From positions 1 through 54,455 of the forward strand of contig CAZYDR010000008.1 of assembly GCA_964645285.1 (NCBI GenBank): a stretch of 54,455 nucleotides of DNA. The letters are read 5' to 3'. This document shows, piece by piece, positions 40,915-50,359 of this stretch. Under the pieces are notes generated by a model. It searched no databases. It had not been told where the DNA came from and saw only the letters and a program-made list of their open reading frames with translations. The first letter of the stretch is position 1; each line of letters begins with the position of its first letter. Made by a program: the position numbers and the translations under genes. Source of the DNA: JAYZAP01 sp964645285 (lineage in GTDB: Bacteria > Pseudomonadota > Alphaproteobacteria > JAAXGF01).

Positions 40915-41638
40915 GCTGCTCATTCTCGGCGGCACCGCCGAGGCGCGCGGCCTGGCCCGTACGGCGGTTGCCCGTTTTGGCGAGAGGCTTGAGGTCGTCA
41001 CCTCCCTGGCCGGGCGCACCCGCAATCCGGCGGCGCTTTCCGGCCGCGTCCGGGTCGGCGGTTTCGGCGGCGTGGCCGGCCTCGCCGACTATCTCAGCGC
41101 CGAGGCCATTGCCATGGTCATCGACGCCACCCATCCCTTCGCCACGGTCATCTCGGATCATGCCCGCCAAGCCTGTGAAAGGGCCGGCGTGCCGCGCCTC
41201 GCCTTGTTGCGCCCGCGCTGGCGGCGTCAGACTGGCGACCACTGGATTGAGGTTGATGACGTGGTGAGCGCGGTAGCAGCGCTGGCCGACCACGGCGGGC
41301 GCGCATTCATCACTGTTGGGGTCAAGGACTTGGACGCCTTCGCTGGCGTCCACGGTGTTATACGTCTGGTTGATAGGCCTGTCGCGCCACCGGTTGAATT
41401 CGAAATCCTGACAGGGCGCGGCCCCTTCACGGTTGGCGGCGAGACCCGCCTACTCAGAGATCATGGTATCGACGTGATAGTCAGCAAGGCCAGCGGCGGG
41501 GCCGCCACCCGCGCCAAGATCACCGCCGCCCGCAAGCTAGGCATCCCGGTCATCATGGTCCGCCGCCCGCCCAATCTTCCCGGCCCCCGCACCAGCCGCC
41601 GCACCGTCGCTTTGGACTGGATTGCTGAGCGGCTATAG
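40901..41638 (+). CDS. cobK: Precorrin-6A reductase
   Basis: NADPH-dependent reduction of (cobalt-)precorrin-6A to 6B. The 245 residues start KLLILGGTAEARGLA, with IDATHPFATVISDHARQACE, and the C-terminal IVSKASGGAATRAKITAARKLGIPVIMVRRP, all family motifs. It overlaps cbiD by 14 bp. The 3' end faces cobM, with the second palindromic repeat between them. Confidence 0.93.
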   Translation: MPDRKLLILGGTAEARGLARTAVARFGERLEVVTSLAGRTRNPAALSGRVRVGGFGGVAGLADYLSAEAIAMVIDATHPFATVISDHARQACERAGVPRLALLRPRWRRQTGDHWIEVDDVVSAVAALADHGGRAFITVGVKDLDAFAGVHGVIRLVDRPVAPPVEFEILTGRGPFTVGGETRLLRDHGIDVIVSKASGGAATRAKITAARKLGIPVIMVRRPPNLPGPRTSRRTVALDWIAERL

Positions 41639-41643
41639 TAAGA

Positions 41644-41753
41644 TTTTTCACCACCAAGGCACAAAGACATAAAGGAAGAAAAGAATTCTTGGCGCGAAGC
41701 GCCCTAAAGATTCTTCATCTTACTTCTTGGTGTCTTTGTGACTTGGTGGTGAA
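41644..41753. repeat. Dispersed palindromic repeat, copy 2
   Basis: An inverted repeat between the convergent cobK and cobM genes. Left arm TTTTTCACCACCAAGGCACA then AAGACA; right arm TGTCTTTGTGACTTGGTGGT then GAA. The centre TTGGCGCGAAGCGCCCTA (41689-41706) is the exact reverse complement of the 18-bp centre of copy 1 at 12778-12795, so the two copies lie in opposite orientation about 29 kb apart. The right arm touches the cobM stop codon. No ORF is evident. Confidence 0.85.
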
Positions 41754-42512
41754 TCAACTCCTAGGCCGCAGCACGTGATGATGTGTCGGGTCGTAGAGCT
41801 TGCTGTCGGGGAAGTCGGTCTCGCCGAGCACCCGGCCGACCATGATCAGCGCGGTACGGGTCAGGCTCGCCGCCTTGACCTGGGCGCGAATGTCGTCGAG
41901 GCGCCCACGGATGATCTGCTGGTCGGGCCAGCTTGCCCGGTAGACCACGGCGGCGGGGCAATCGGCGCCGTAATGGGGTGTCAGTTCGCGCACCACTCGG
42001 GCTAGATTATTGACCGACAGGTGAATGGCCAGGGTCGCGCCGGTGGCGCCGAAGGCGGCCAGGGTCTCGCCTGACGGCATGTCCGTACTACGCACCGCCG
42101 TGCGAGTTAGCACCACGCTCTGGCTCACGTTAGGCAGGGTCAACTCGTGGCCCAGGGCGGCAGCGGCGGCGGCGAAGGCGGGCACGCCGGGGGTGATGTC
42201 GTAGGCGATGGCGAGGCCGTCGAGGCGGCGCATCTGCTCGGCGATAGCGCCATAAAGCGACGGCTCACCGGAATGGACCCGCGCCACGTCATGGCCGGCG
42301 GCCTCGGCGGCTTCGATCTCGGCGATGATCTCATCCAGGTTAAGCGGCGCCGTGTCGATGACCCGGGCGTCCTCCGGGGCCTCGGCGACGACCGCTTCGG
42401 GCACCAGGGAACCGGCATAGAGCACCACCGGACTTTGGCGAATGAGATTGAGGCCCCGCACCGTAATCAGGTCCGGCGCTCCGGGCCCGGCGCCGATGAA
42501 ATGCACGGTCAT
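41754..42512 (-). CDS. cobM: Precorrin-4 C11-methyltransferase
   Basis: SAM-dependent methylation of corrin C-11. The 252-residue tetrapyrrole methylase has the N-terminal VHFIGAGPGAPDLITVRG, the ARVHSGEPSLYGAIAEQ motif, ITPGVPAFAAAAAALGHELT, and the C-terminal TALIMVGRVLG. Its start overlaps the CbiG-CobJ stop by 4 bp. CobM and CbiF are homologues, differing by whether cobalt is already present. Confidence 0.94.
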   Translation of the reverse strand: MTVHFIGAGPGAPDLITVRGLNLIRQSPVVLYAGSLVPEAVVAEAPEDARVIDTAPLNLDEIIAEIEAAEAAGHDVARVHSGEPSLYGAIAEQMRRLDGLAIAYDITPGVPAFAAAAAALGHELTLPNVSQSVVLTRTAVRSTDMPSGETLAAFGATGATLAIHLSVNNLARVVRELTPHYGADCPAAVVYRASWPDQQIIRGRLDDIRAQVKAASLTRTALIMVGRVLGETDFPDSKLYDPTHHHVLRPRS

Positions 42513-44290
42513 GTCTGTTGTCCCTTGGGCTCATAGCCGCGCGGCGTATAGACCCAACCGCCGACCCGCCGGGTCTGGCTCGAGCCGACGATGACCACGG
42601 TCAGCATGTCGACATCGTCCACCTGCAAGGCGGCGAGGTCGACGTTGCGCACGGTTTCACCCTCGCGCCCGAGATTGCGCGCCAACACCACCGGTGTATC
42701 GCCGGGACGATGGCCAAGCAAAATGTCGCGGGCCCGTGGCAGAGCCTCGCGGCGGCGCTTGGAAACCGGGTTATAGAGGGCGACCACGAAGTCGCCTCTG
42801 GCTGCTGCTTCCAGGCGGTTTTCGATAGCCTCCCAGGGGGTCAGCAGATCGGACAGCGAAATAGCACAGAAATCATGGCCCAGCGGCGCACCGGCTCGGG
42901 CGGCGGCGGCCTGCAAGGCGGAAATACCCGGCGTTACGGTGATTCCGATGCGCCGCCAAGCGTCGTTACCGCCTCGGTCGAGCAATTCGAACACCAGGGT
43001 GGCCATGGCGTAGATGCCGGCGTCGCCGGACGATACCAGGGCCACATCGCGGCCCTCGGCGGCTAGATCGAGGGCGGCGCGGACCCGCACTTCCTCGTCG
43101 CCCAAGGGAAAATCGTGGCGGGTCTTGCCGCTCGCCAGGGGCCCGAGCAGGTCGAGATAAAGGCTGTAGCCGACCAGGTCGCTGGCCTCGGACACCAGGC
43201 GGTTGGCTTCGGGACTGCGCCAGCCGTCGCTGCCGGGACCGATGCCGACCACGGCGAGATGGCCGCGCCCCCGGCCTACCGAACCAGGATCGACGATTGC
43301 CGGGCTCTGGGCCACGGCGCAGGTCGCCTGTGCCGAGCGGGTCTTACCGACAATAAGCCGCGCCTGGGGTCCGGCGGCGGCCAGGGCGGCGGCCTCGGCC
43401 ACCCCATGACAGCCGACCGCAGCGAACACCGTCTCCGACGGGTTGGCGAGACGCGGAGTTTCGGCTTCGAGTGTCGCGGCGTCAAAGAACCGCGGGGCGA
43501 CGCCGAGTTCGTTGCCGAGGGCCAACACTGCCGCCTCGTCGGCCTTGAGGTCGAGAGAGGTGACACAGGCCACGGCGTCGGGCGCCAGACCGTGGGCCGC
43601 CAGGGAGGCGCGTACCAGGGCGATGAGTTCATCGGCCTCGACGCCGCGCTCGCAACCAACGCCGAGGGCGAGGACGGCGGGATGAATGACCAACTCGTTA
43701 TCGTCGCCCGTCGCTGCTCTGGCGGTCAACGTCACGGTCAGGGGTGCTTCATTGCTGAACACCGCGCCGCTATTGGTCAACCAGCCGGGGTCGCCGGCTT
43801 CAACGGCAAGACTCACAGGTTCGCGGGCCAGCAATGCCGCCATGACAGGCTTAGCGGATGACGGGTTGGCCACACGCCAGCCGGGCGGCGGCGCGTCCAG
43901 GGCGAGGCCGAGGGCGATATCGCCGGCGGTGGTGGTCGCCGCCGTTCCGCCCAGGGCTTCGGCGACGGCCCGCGCAAGATCGTTGGCCCCGTGATGACCA
44001 CCGAGCAGGGGCACGGCGCTGCTGCCGTCGACGGCCACGGCGATGACCGACGGCTCAGCTTGTTTATCTTTAAGCAGCGGCGCCACGGCGCGAATGAGAA
44101 TGCCGGCGGCGCAGATCCCGACGATGCCGGTGCCGGCCTCGAACAGGCCGCGAAGATGCTCGGCGGTATCCGAGAAGGTAACCTCGGCGTCGCCCATACG
44201 GCCATGGAGGCGCGCATGGGGCAGGACTTCGGCCAGGGTCCGGGCGGTGGCCAGCCCGGCGGGGTTGAGGCAGACGACGGCGGTCTCCAT
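42509..44290 (-). CDS. Fused CbiG (cobalt-precorrin-5A hydrolase) / CobJ (precorrin-3B C17-methyltransferase)
   Basis: A 593-residue bifunctional corrin enzyme. Residues up to about 340 form CbiG, with the N-domain (GIVGICAAGILIRAVAPLL, LGGHHGANDLARAV) and the CobE-like C-domain (ALGVGCERGVEADEL, VTSLDLKADEAAVL). After about 345, HLAVVGIGPGSDGWRSPEA begins the CobJ methylase, with SSGDAGIYAMATLVFEL and VTPGISALQAAAARAGAP. ATG 44290 overlaps the cobI stop (TGATG); an upstream in-frame GTG at 44299 is less likely. Such fusions are known. It contracts the ring and opens the lactone, the latter an anaerobic-type step. Confidence 0.93.
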   Translation of the reverse strand: METAVVCLNPAGLATARTLAEVLPHARLHGRMGDAEVTFSDTAEHLRGLFEAGTGIVGICAAGILIRAVAPLLKDKQAEPSVIAVAVDGSSAVPLLGGHHGANDLARAVAEALGGTAATTTAGDIALGLALDAPPPGWRVANPSSAKPVMAALLAREPVSLAVEAGDPGWLTNSGAVFSNEAPLTVTLTARAATGDDNELVIHPAVLALGVGCERGVEADELIALVRASLAAHGLAPDAVACVTSLDLKADEAAVLALGNELGVAPRFFDAATLEAETPRLANPSETVFAAVGCHGVAEAAALAAAGPQARLIVGKTRSAQATCAVAQSPAIVDPGSVGRGRGHLAVVGIGPGSDGWRSPEANRLVSEASDLVGYSLYLDLLGPLASGKTRHDFPLGDEEVRVRAALDLAAEGRDVALVSSGDAGIYAMATLVFELLDRGGNDAWRRIGITVTPGISALQAAAARAGAPLGHDFCAISLSDLLTPWEAIENRLEAAARGDFVVALYNPVSKRRREALPRARDILLGHRPGDTPVVLARNLGREGETVRNVDLAALQVDDVDMLTVVIVGSSQTRRVGGWVYTPRGYEPKGQQT

Positions 44291-44991
44291 CAGCGCCACG
44301 CCTCGCCGCGCTTGTGGACCACCACCATGGAGAAATAGGGCGCCTTGGAGCCGGCTTCGGCTAGGGGGGCGATACGCTGGTTGGCCATGGTGGCGTACTC
44401 GATGTAGTGAGCCTTGCCGGTAATGCCGAGGTCGTCGAGAACCCGGCGAACCTTATTCAGATGACGCCCAACCTTGATGATTACCGCCGCGTCGGCGCCG
44501 TCGAGGCGGGCGCGAAGGCTGTCTTCCGGCAGGGTCGCCGGCGCCACCAGCAAGGTGTCGTCGCGCGATACGATGGGCGCGCCCAGGGCCGCCGGTCCGG
44601 CCAGCAGGGAACTCACGCCGGGCACCACCTCGACCCGGTGCTCACCAGCCAATCGGCCGAACAGGTACATGAACGAGCCATAGAAAAACGGATCGCCCTC
44701 GCACAGGGCGGCCACATCGCGGCCGGCCTTTAGATGATCGGCAACCTCGACCGCGCCCTGGTCGTAGGCTGCTTCGATGGGTCCATGGCCGCCGTCAAGA
44801 GGCATGGCGATGGCGATTTCGGTCTGCTCGCCTGTCAGGTGGGGTGCCGCGATGGTTCGCGCCATGCTCTGGCCAACGCTCGGCGCGGGATAGGCGATGA
44901 CCGAACAGGAAATCAAAATACGTAATGCTTTCAAGGTGATAAGTTCAGGATCGCCGGGTCCGACACCAATGCCATAGAGGGTGCCGGTCAT
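44290..44991 (-). CDS. cobI: Precorrin-2 C20-methyltransferase
   Basis: First dedicated methylation of the corrin ring, at C-20. The 233 residues begin MTGTLYGIGVGPGDPELITLKA, and contain CEGDPFFYGSFMYLF and VVPGVSSLLAGPAALGAP. ATG 44991 overlaps the cobL stop by 4 bp, preferred to an upstream in-frame start inside cobL. The CbiL homologue uses the cobalt complex instead; with CbiX encoded upstream this may be the true substrate. Confidence 0.93.
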   Translation of the reverse strand: MTGTLYGIGVGPGDPELITLKALRILISCSVIAYPAPSVGQSMARTIAAPHLTGEQTEIAIAMPLDGGHGPIEAAYDQGAVEVADHLKAGRDVAALCEGDPFFYGSFMYLFGRLAGEHRVEVVPGVSSLLAGPAALGAPIVSRDDTLLVAPATLPEDSLRARLDGADAAVIIKVGRHLNKVRRVLDDLGITGKAHYIEYATMANQRIAPLAEAGSKAPYFSMVVVHKRGEAWR

Positions 44992-46193
44992 TTCGTTACG
45001 GCCCACTGGGTGACCGGGGCGAGGGAATGCCAGCCCGACATGGTGCCCAGGGGCTTGGTCCGCGAGATGGCGATTCGGGTCAGTGTTCCGCCGACTTTTT
45101 CATGCCATGAATTCAAGGCGGCCTCGCCTTCTACGGTAACCGCGTTAACCACCATTCGCCCACCGGGACGGAGCACATCCCAACAGGTCTCAATCAGGCC
45201 ATCCACGGAGACGCCGCCGCCGATAAATACCGCATCCGGACTATCGAGGTCGGCGAGCGCAACGGGGGCGTCGCCGGTAACAATCTCTAGTTCCGGTGTA
45301 CCGAGCGCCGTGGCATTGCGGGCGATCACATCGGCTCGTTTCGGGTCGCGCTCAATGGCCACCGCCGTGGCGCCCTTGGCGGCGCGCAGCCATTCGATAG
45401 CGACCGAGCCGCAGCCAGCGCCCACGTCCCACAGGCGTTGGCCGGGCAGGGGGGCGAGGGCGGCAAGGGTGACCGCGCGAACCTCGTGCTTGGTCAACTG
45501 GCCGTCGTTCTCGAAGGCGTTGTCGGGCAGACCGGGACTACGCGAACGGATAACCGTATCGGGTCCGGCGCGGCACTCGATGGCCAGGGTGTTGAGATCG
45601 GCCATGGTCTGGTGGGGCCAGTCCTCGGCGATGTCCTCGACCCGGTTCTCGGTCGTGCCGCCCATATGTTCGAGCACGGTGATCAGGCTCTCCCCGTAGT
45701 CCATCGAGCACAGAATCCGGGCGACCTGGGCCGGGGTCTGGCCGTCGCTGGTCATGGCCAGCAGGCGTGCGTCGGGGGCCACATGGAGCCGCAGCAAATC
45801 GAGGGACCGGCCATGAATGGTCACGGTCTCCACATCGCCGAGCGGCCAGCCCATGCGGGCGGCGGCGAGGCTGAAGGCCGATGGCGCCGGAATAATGGTG
45901 CGCTCGTCATGGGGCACCAGCCCGGCCAGCCGGGCACCGATGCCGAACCATAGGGGGTCGCCGGTGGCCAGTACACAGACCCGCTGGCCGCGCCGGGCCA
46001 CCACCGCCTTGGTGCCGGCCGCCATGGGCGGCACCCAAGGCAGACGCTCGGCCGGGTGATCGTCGGCGATCATGGCGAGATGGCGGGCGCCGCCGACCAG
46101 CACTTCCGCCTGATCCACAAGAACCCGGGCGGCGGGGGTGATGCCGTCGAGCCCGTCTTCGCCGATGCCGACAATGGAAAGCCAGCGGGTCAT
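44988..46193 (-). CDS. cobL: Precorrin-6B C5,15-methyltransferase (decarboxylating)
   Basis: Two-domain enzyme that methylates C-5 and C-15 and removes the acetate carboxyl at C-12. The N-terminal CbiE-like methylase has ATGDPLWFGIGARL and APSAFSLAAARMGWPL; the C-terminal CbiT-like part starts near residue 230 (LTKHEVRAVTLAALAPLPGQ), with SAM motif LWDVGAGCGSVAIEW and DAVFIGGGVS. Length of 401 is that of CobL. It overlaps cobH and cobI by 4 bp each. Confidence 0.95.
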   Translation of the reverse strand: MTRWLSIVGIGEDGLDGITPAARVLVDQAEVLVGGARHLAMIADDHPAERLPWVPPMAAGTKAVVARRGQRVCVLATGDPLWFGIGARLAGLVPHDERTIIPAPSAFSLAAARMGWPLGDVETVTIHGRSLDLLRLHVAPDARLLAMTSDGQTPAQVARILCSMDYGESLITVLEHMGGTTENRVEDIAEDWPHQTMADLNTLAIECRAGPDTVIRSRSPGLPDNAFENDGQLTKHEVRAVTLAALAPLPGQRLWDVGAGCGSVAIEWLRAAKGATAVAIERDPKRADVIARNATALGTPELEIVTGDAPVALADLDSPDAVFIGGGVSVDGLIETCWDVLRPGGRMVVNAVTVEGEAALNSWHEKVGGTLTRIAISRTKPLGTMSGWHSLAPVTQWAVTK

Positions 46194-46837
46194 GACAGGT
46201 TTCCTCCCGCAAGTGGCGATGCCAGGGCGTTGACCGCCGCCGCCGCCAGGGCGCTGCCGCCCCGGCGCCCGGTCAGGGCCATGTAGGGGACGCCGTAACC
46301 GCCGTCGATCAGCGCCTGCTTGGATTCGGCGGCGCCGACAAAGCCCACGGGCATGGCGATGATGAGCGCCGGCCGCGGGGCGTCGTCTTCGAGCCGCTCA
46401 AGCAGACGATAGAGCGCCGTCGGCGCATTACCGATGGCCACGATAGCGCCATCCAGATCATCGTCCCACAGGTCCACCGCCGCCGCCGACCGGGTCATGC
46501 CCTGGCGCTTGGCGGCTTCGGCGACCCCGGCGTAATTGAGGGTGCATTCAACCCGGTTGCCCTGGGGCAGGGCGGCGCGAATGACGCCGTGGGCGACCAT
46601 TTCGGTGTCGCACAGTATGGCTGCGCGGTTGGCCAGGGCGGCGCCGCCGGCCGTGCCGGCGCCAAGCGAAGCGCGGAGGTCCGCCACCACCGAGGGTTCG
46701 CCGCAGGCATGGACCAGACGCAGCGCGACCTCGCGCATGTCGTCGGCGACGGCGCCCAGGTCGGTCTCGGCCAGGGCGATCTTCCGCGAGCGCCGATAGA
46801 TCGCCGCCGGTTCGCGCACATAATCGAAATGACTCAC
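46190..46837 (-). CDS. cobH: Precorrin-8X methylmutase
   Basis: Moves a methyl group from C-11 to C-12, forming (hydrogeno)cobyrinic acid. GTG 46837 gives MSHFDYVREPAAIYRRS, the family start, and about 215 residues, with GAGG 8 bp upstream; in-frame ATGs further upstream would lie inside cbiX. Catalytic His is in LRLVHACGEPSVVADL; NAPTALYRLLE and PVGFVGAAESKQAL are typical. Confidence 0.92.
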   Translation of the reverse strand: MSHFDYVREPAAIYRRSRKIALAETDLGAVADDMREVALRLVHACGEPSVVADLRASLGAGTAGGAALANRAAILCDTEMVAHGVIRAALPQGNRVECTLNYAGVAEAAKRQGMTRSAAAVDLWDDDLDGAIVAIGNAPTALYRLLERLEDDAPRPALIIAMPVGFVGAAESKQALIDGGYGVPYMALTGRRGGSALAAAAVNALASPLAGGNLS

Positions 46838-46847
46838 GGTGGGTGCC

Positions 46848-47789
46848 TCAGCCGTCGTCGCCATGGTGCCTGTGACTGTGCTCATGATGATGATGGTCAT
46901 CGTCGGTGCCGATGCCCTCCACATGGTGATGGTGGCTTTCCTGGACCGCGCCGACCTGATCCTCGAAGCCGATCATCTGCTCGCGGTATTTGCACAGTTG
47001 GCAGTTCATCAGATTTTGCCCGTCTATAATTTCCTGGATGCGGTCCACGAAGGTCTCGAACACCATGGGGTGGTCGTTGAGGTAGCCGGCCTTGACGAAC
47101 TCCACATCCGGATTGCGCGCCGCCGCCTCGTCGGCGTGCTGATAGATGCGTTTGACCAGCACCCCGGTGAACAGGAAATAGGGAAACACGATGATGCGTT
47201 TGAAGCCGAGCTTGCTGACCCGATCGAAGCCGGTGGTGGTGAGCGGGAAGGTGACGCCGGAATAGCACACTTCGGCCCAGGCGAAACCCATGCCTTCCCA
47301 CAGCAGCCGCGCCACCTTGGCGACGTTGGAATTGGCGTCCGGGTCCGAGGCGCCGCGACCAACCACTATCAGGCATGTCTCGTCGCGGCCAATGTGGTCT
47401 CGTTTGACGGCATTGGCTTCGGCCTCCGCCGCCTCGATGCGGTCGCGGGCGGCGCGCAGTAGCTTGAGATCGACCGCCAGATCGCGGCCGTAGTCGACCT
47501 GCACGCCCGGGTTCTCGGCGCCATAGCGGTTGAGCACCGAAGGGATGTCGTTCTTGGCATGGGCGGCGGCGAACAGCATGCCCGGCACTGCCAGGATACG
47601 CTTGGCGCCACCGTCGCGCAGGGAATCCAGGCCGTCGCGGATAATCGGCGTGGCGAATTCGAGGAAGCCGTGGGTGGTCGGATATTGCGGCAGCCGTTGG
47701 GCGAGGCCGGCGGCGATCCGCTCGAACTCGCGAATGGCGTCGCCATCGCGGCTGCCGTGGCCGCAAATCATGACGGCGGTCTTACTCAT
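46848..47789 (-). CDS. cbiX: Sirohydrochlorin cobaltochelatase CbiX (long form)
   Basis: Inserts cobalt into sirohydrochlorin, the early-cobalt entry to B12. ATG 47789 (MSKTAVMICGHGSRDGDAI) gives about 313 residues. Two CbiX-like halves are seen, with metal-binding His in MICGHGSRD and VVGRGASDPDAN, plus the FPYFLFTGVLVKRI segment. The C-terminal tail has MNCQLCKYR, the MxCxxC type associated with an Fe-S cluster in CbiX, and a His-rich run (HHHHVEG, HHHHEHSHRHH) likely to bind cobalt. It heads the cobH-cobL-cobI-cobJ-cobM unit and is divergent from cbiB. Confidence 0.92.
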   Translation of the reverse strand: MSKTAVMICGHGSRDGDAIREFERIAAGLAQRLPQYPTTHGFLEFATPIIRDGLDSLRDGGAKRILAVPGMLFAAAHAKNDIPSVLNRYGAENPGVQVDYGRDLAVDLKLLRAARDRIEAAEAEANAVKRDHIGRDETCLIVVGRGASDPDANSNVAKVARLLWEGMGFAWAEVCYSGVTFPLTTTGFDRVSKLGFKRIIVFPYFLFTGVLVKRIYQHADEAAARNPDVEFVKAGYLNDHPMVFETFVDRIQEIIDGQNLMNCQLCKYREQMIGFEDQVGAVQESHHHHVEGIGTDDDHHHHEHSHRHHGDDG

Positions 47790-47814
47790 GGTTCTGAACT
47801 CCTGAATCGATACG

Positions 47815-48864
47815 ATGGTTGAGGGGGATGGGATTGACGGGGATGGCGCCTCTCTCCATGCTCGCGCCATGCTTAATCACGATGTTATTGCCGCCGGGCC
47901 TGGCCCATTTGTTCTGCTTCTCGCGGCTCTGGCTCTTGACGCCTACATCGGCGACCCGCCGCTTCTCTACCGGGTGATCCCCCATCCGGTGGCGCTCATG
48001 GGGCGCTTGATAAACTGGTGCGATGGCAAGCTTAACCGCGACGACCGGGGTGAGAGGACGCGGCGCCTGCGCGGCGTGTTGGTGGCTTTGGCATTGATTG
48101 GTCTGGCGGCGAGTACGGGCTGGCTTGTTCATCGGCTCACCGTGGCCATATCCTTCGGCTGGCTTGTGGAACTGGTGGTCATGATGACCCTGATTGCCCA
48201 GCGCAGCCTGTACCGCCATGTGAAGGCCGTGGCCGTGGCCCTCGAGGAAGGCGGTCTGGCGGCGGGGCGCGACGCGGTCGCCCATGTGGTCGGCCGCAAC
48301 CCGGCCTATCTCGACGAATACGGCGTCGCCCGGGGCGCCATCGAAAGCTGTGCCGAGAACCTCTCCGACGGGGTCTTGGCACCGGTGTTCTGGTATCTGC
48401 TGTTGGGGCTTCCCGGCCTGCTCGCCTACAAAATGCTCAACACCATGGACAGCATGATCGGCCACGTGACGCCGCGTCATAAGGCGTTCGGCTGGGCCAC
48501 GGCCAAGATCGACACCGTGGCCAACTATGTGCCGGCGCGGCTGACTGGTCTGATTGTCGCCGTGGTCGCCATCGGCGCGCCGGAAGCCAGCCCTCTGGCG
48601 GCGCTCAAGGCTATGTTCCGCGACGCCGCCACGCACCGCTCGGTCAATGCCGGCTGGCCCGAGGCGGCGGTGGCTGGGGCGCTCGGCATCGCCATTGCCG
48701 GGCCGCGCCGCTACGGCGAGAGGGTGGTCAAGGACGCCTGGATGGGTGATGGCCGGGCGCGCTGCACGCCGCGCGACATCCACCGGTCCTTGCATCTGAT
48801 GATCGGCGCTTGTCTCATTGCCTTCGCGATCATCGCGATGTTCGCCGCGGCGCCATACGTCTAG
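47815..48864 (+). CDS. cbiB: Adenosylcobinamide-phosphate synthase
   Basis: Integral membrane enzyme (CobD/CbiB) that attaches (R)-1-amino-2-propanol phosphate to adenosylcobyric acid. Several membrane segments are visible (FVLLLAALALDAYIG, LRGVLVALALIGLAAS, LVELVVMMTLIAQ, and a C-terminal LIAFAIIAMFAAAP). Motifs: IGDPPLLYRVIPHPVALMG, IESCAENLSDGVLAPVFW, KMLNTMDSMIGH and the C-terminal WPEAAVAGALGI. ATG 47815 gives 349 residues, but ATG 47869 (331 residues) is closer to the usual start; neither has a good SD. It converges with cobQ, 2 bp apart. Confidence 0.93.
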   Translation: MVEGDGIDGDGASLHARAMLNHDVIAAGPGPFVLLLAALALDAYIGDPPLLYRVIPHPVALMGRLINWCDGKLNRDDRGERTRRLRGVLVALALIGLAASTGWLVHRLTVAISFGWLVELVVMMTLIAQRSLYRHVKAVAVALEEGGLAAGRDAVAHVVGRNPAYLDEYGVARGAIESCAENLSDGVLAPVFWYLLLGLPGLLAYKMLNTMDSMIGHVTPRHKAFGWATAKIDTVANYVPARLTGLIVAVVAIGAPEASPLAALKAMFRDAATHRSVNAGWPEAAVAGALGIAIAGPRRYGERVVKDAWMGDGRARCTPRDIHRSLHLMIGACLIAFAIIAMFAAAPYV

Positions 48865-48865
48865 C

Positions 48866-50359
48866 TCACGGACCATCGGCGATCTCCCATAGACGATCGA
48901 GGTCGAGGCAGGAGTCAAGCCCGCTGGCGATGGCGTCGAGGGCCTGATCGACCTGATGATCAAAGGCCACACCACTGGCCCCACGATCGGCCAGGCGGGC
49001 GAGGAAGCCATGGCGAAAGCCGTCGTCGGCGAACAGGCCGTGGAGATAACAGCCCAGCACCCGGCCGTCGGCCGAGCGGGCGCCGTCGTCACGGTCGCCG
49101 AAATCGACCATGGGCCGCGCCCGGTCCGGGCCGGTGGTGACACCCATGTGCATCTCGTAGCCATGGAGCGCTGCGCCGCTGGCGACCTCGGTGCCAGCCA
49201 CGGTGGCCAAGTGTTTCTCGGGTGCCAGAGCGGTTTCGATATCCAGCAGGCCGAGGCCCGGGGCTTCCCCGGCCGGTCCTTCAATGCCCTGGGGATCGCT
49301 GATCCGGGCGCCGAGCATCTGATAGCCGCCACACAGGCCGAGCACCCAGCCGCCGCGCCGCACATGGGCCTGGATGTCGATGTCCCAGCCCTCGGCGCGC
49401 AGGACGGCGAGATCGCCCAGTGTCGATTTGCTGCCGGGGATCAGCACCAGATCGGCGTCGCCGGGCAGCGCCGCGCCGGGCTCGACCATGGTTACCGTCA
49501 CATCGGCCTCGGCGATCAATGGGTCGAGGTCGTCGAAATTGGCGATGCGCGGCAGGCGCGGCACGACAATGTGAATGGCGTCGCTTACGCGGGGTGTGGC
49601 GGCGGGGGCGCTATCGAGCGCCACGCCGTCTTCCGCCGGCAACCGCCGGGCGGCGGCCATGTGGGGCGCCACGCCGAAACTCTCCAGGCCGGTGCGTCCG
49701 GTGATGATGTGTTGAGCGTCATGAAACAACGCCGGGTCGCCGCGAAACTTGTTGATGATGTAGCCCTTCAACAAGGCGCGCTCGGCGTTCTCTAGCAGCT
49801 CCCAGGTGCCAACCACGGCGGCCAGGACGCCGCCCCGGTCGACATCGGCGACCAGGGCTACGGGCACGTTGGCGGCCAAAGCAAAACCCATATTGGCGAT
49901 GTCGCCGGCCCGCAGGTTGACCTCGGCCGGACTGCCGGCGCCTTCCACCAGTACCAGGTCGGCCTCGACGCCGAGCCGGGCGAAGCTGTCGAGCACCCGG
50001 GGCATGAGTTTGGGCTTAAGGACATGGTAGTCGCGGGCATTGGCGTTGCCCTCGACCCGGCCCTGGACTACCACCTGGGCGCCGATGTCGCTTTGGGGTT
50101 TGAGCAGCACCGGGTTCATGTGGACGCTGGGCGGGATGCGCGCGGCCCGCGCCTGGAGCGCCTGGGCGCGACCGATTTCGCCGCCGTCTTCGGTCACTGC
50201 GGCATTGTTCGACATATTCTGCGGTTTGAACGGACGCACGGCCAGACCCCGGTCCGCATAGGCCCGTGCCAGGCCGGCCACCAGCAGGGACTTGCCCACA
50301 TTGGAACCGGTGCCCTGGAGCATCAACGCCCGCGCGGGCTTTAGGCTATTCTGGGACAA
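48866..50359 (-). CDS. cobQ: Cobyric acid synthase
   Basis: Amidates the b, d, e and g side chains of adenosylcobyrinic acid a,c-diamide using glutamine and ATP. The 497 residues have P-loop QGTGSNVGKSLLVAGLAR, FKPQNMSNNAAVT, and the glutaminase nucleophile in VLGLCGGYQMLG with the downstream GYEMHMG and YLHGLFADD. The start is TTG at 50359, preceded by GAGGAA at SD distance; it overlaps the end of the upstream SYLF gene by 14 bp. Confidence 0.95.
   Translation of the reverse strand: MSQNSLKPARALMLQGTGSNVGKSLLVAGLARAYADRGLAVRPFKPQNMSNNAAVTEDGGEIGRAQALQARAARIPPSVHMNPVLLKPQSDIGAQVVVQGRVEGNANARDYHVLKPKLMPRVLDSFARLGVEADLVLVEGAGSPAEVNLRAGDIANMGFALAANVPVALVADVDRGGVLAAVVGTWELLENAERALLKGYIINKFRGDPALFHDAQHIITGRTGLESFGVAPHMAAARRLPAEDGVALDSAPAATPRVSDAIHIVVPRLPRIANFDDLDPLIAEADVTVTMVEPGAALPGDADLVLIPGSKSTLGDLAVLRAEGWDIDIQAHVRRGGWVLGLCGGYQMLGARISDPQGIEGPAGEAPGLGLLDIETALAPEKHLATVAGTEVASGAALHGYEMHMGVTTGPDRARPMVDFGDRDDGARSADGRVLGCYLHGLFADDGFRHGFLARLADRGASGVAFDHQVDQALDAIASGLDSCLDLDRLWEIADGP

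Noticed and set aside
47782..49365. 527-codon minus-strand open frame across cbiB and the end of cobQ
   Set aside because: Runs antisense to cbiB and in another frame of cobQ, both clear; no domain of its own.
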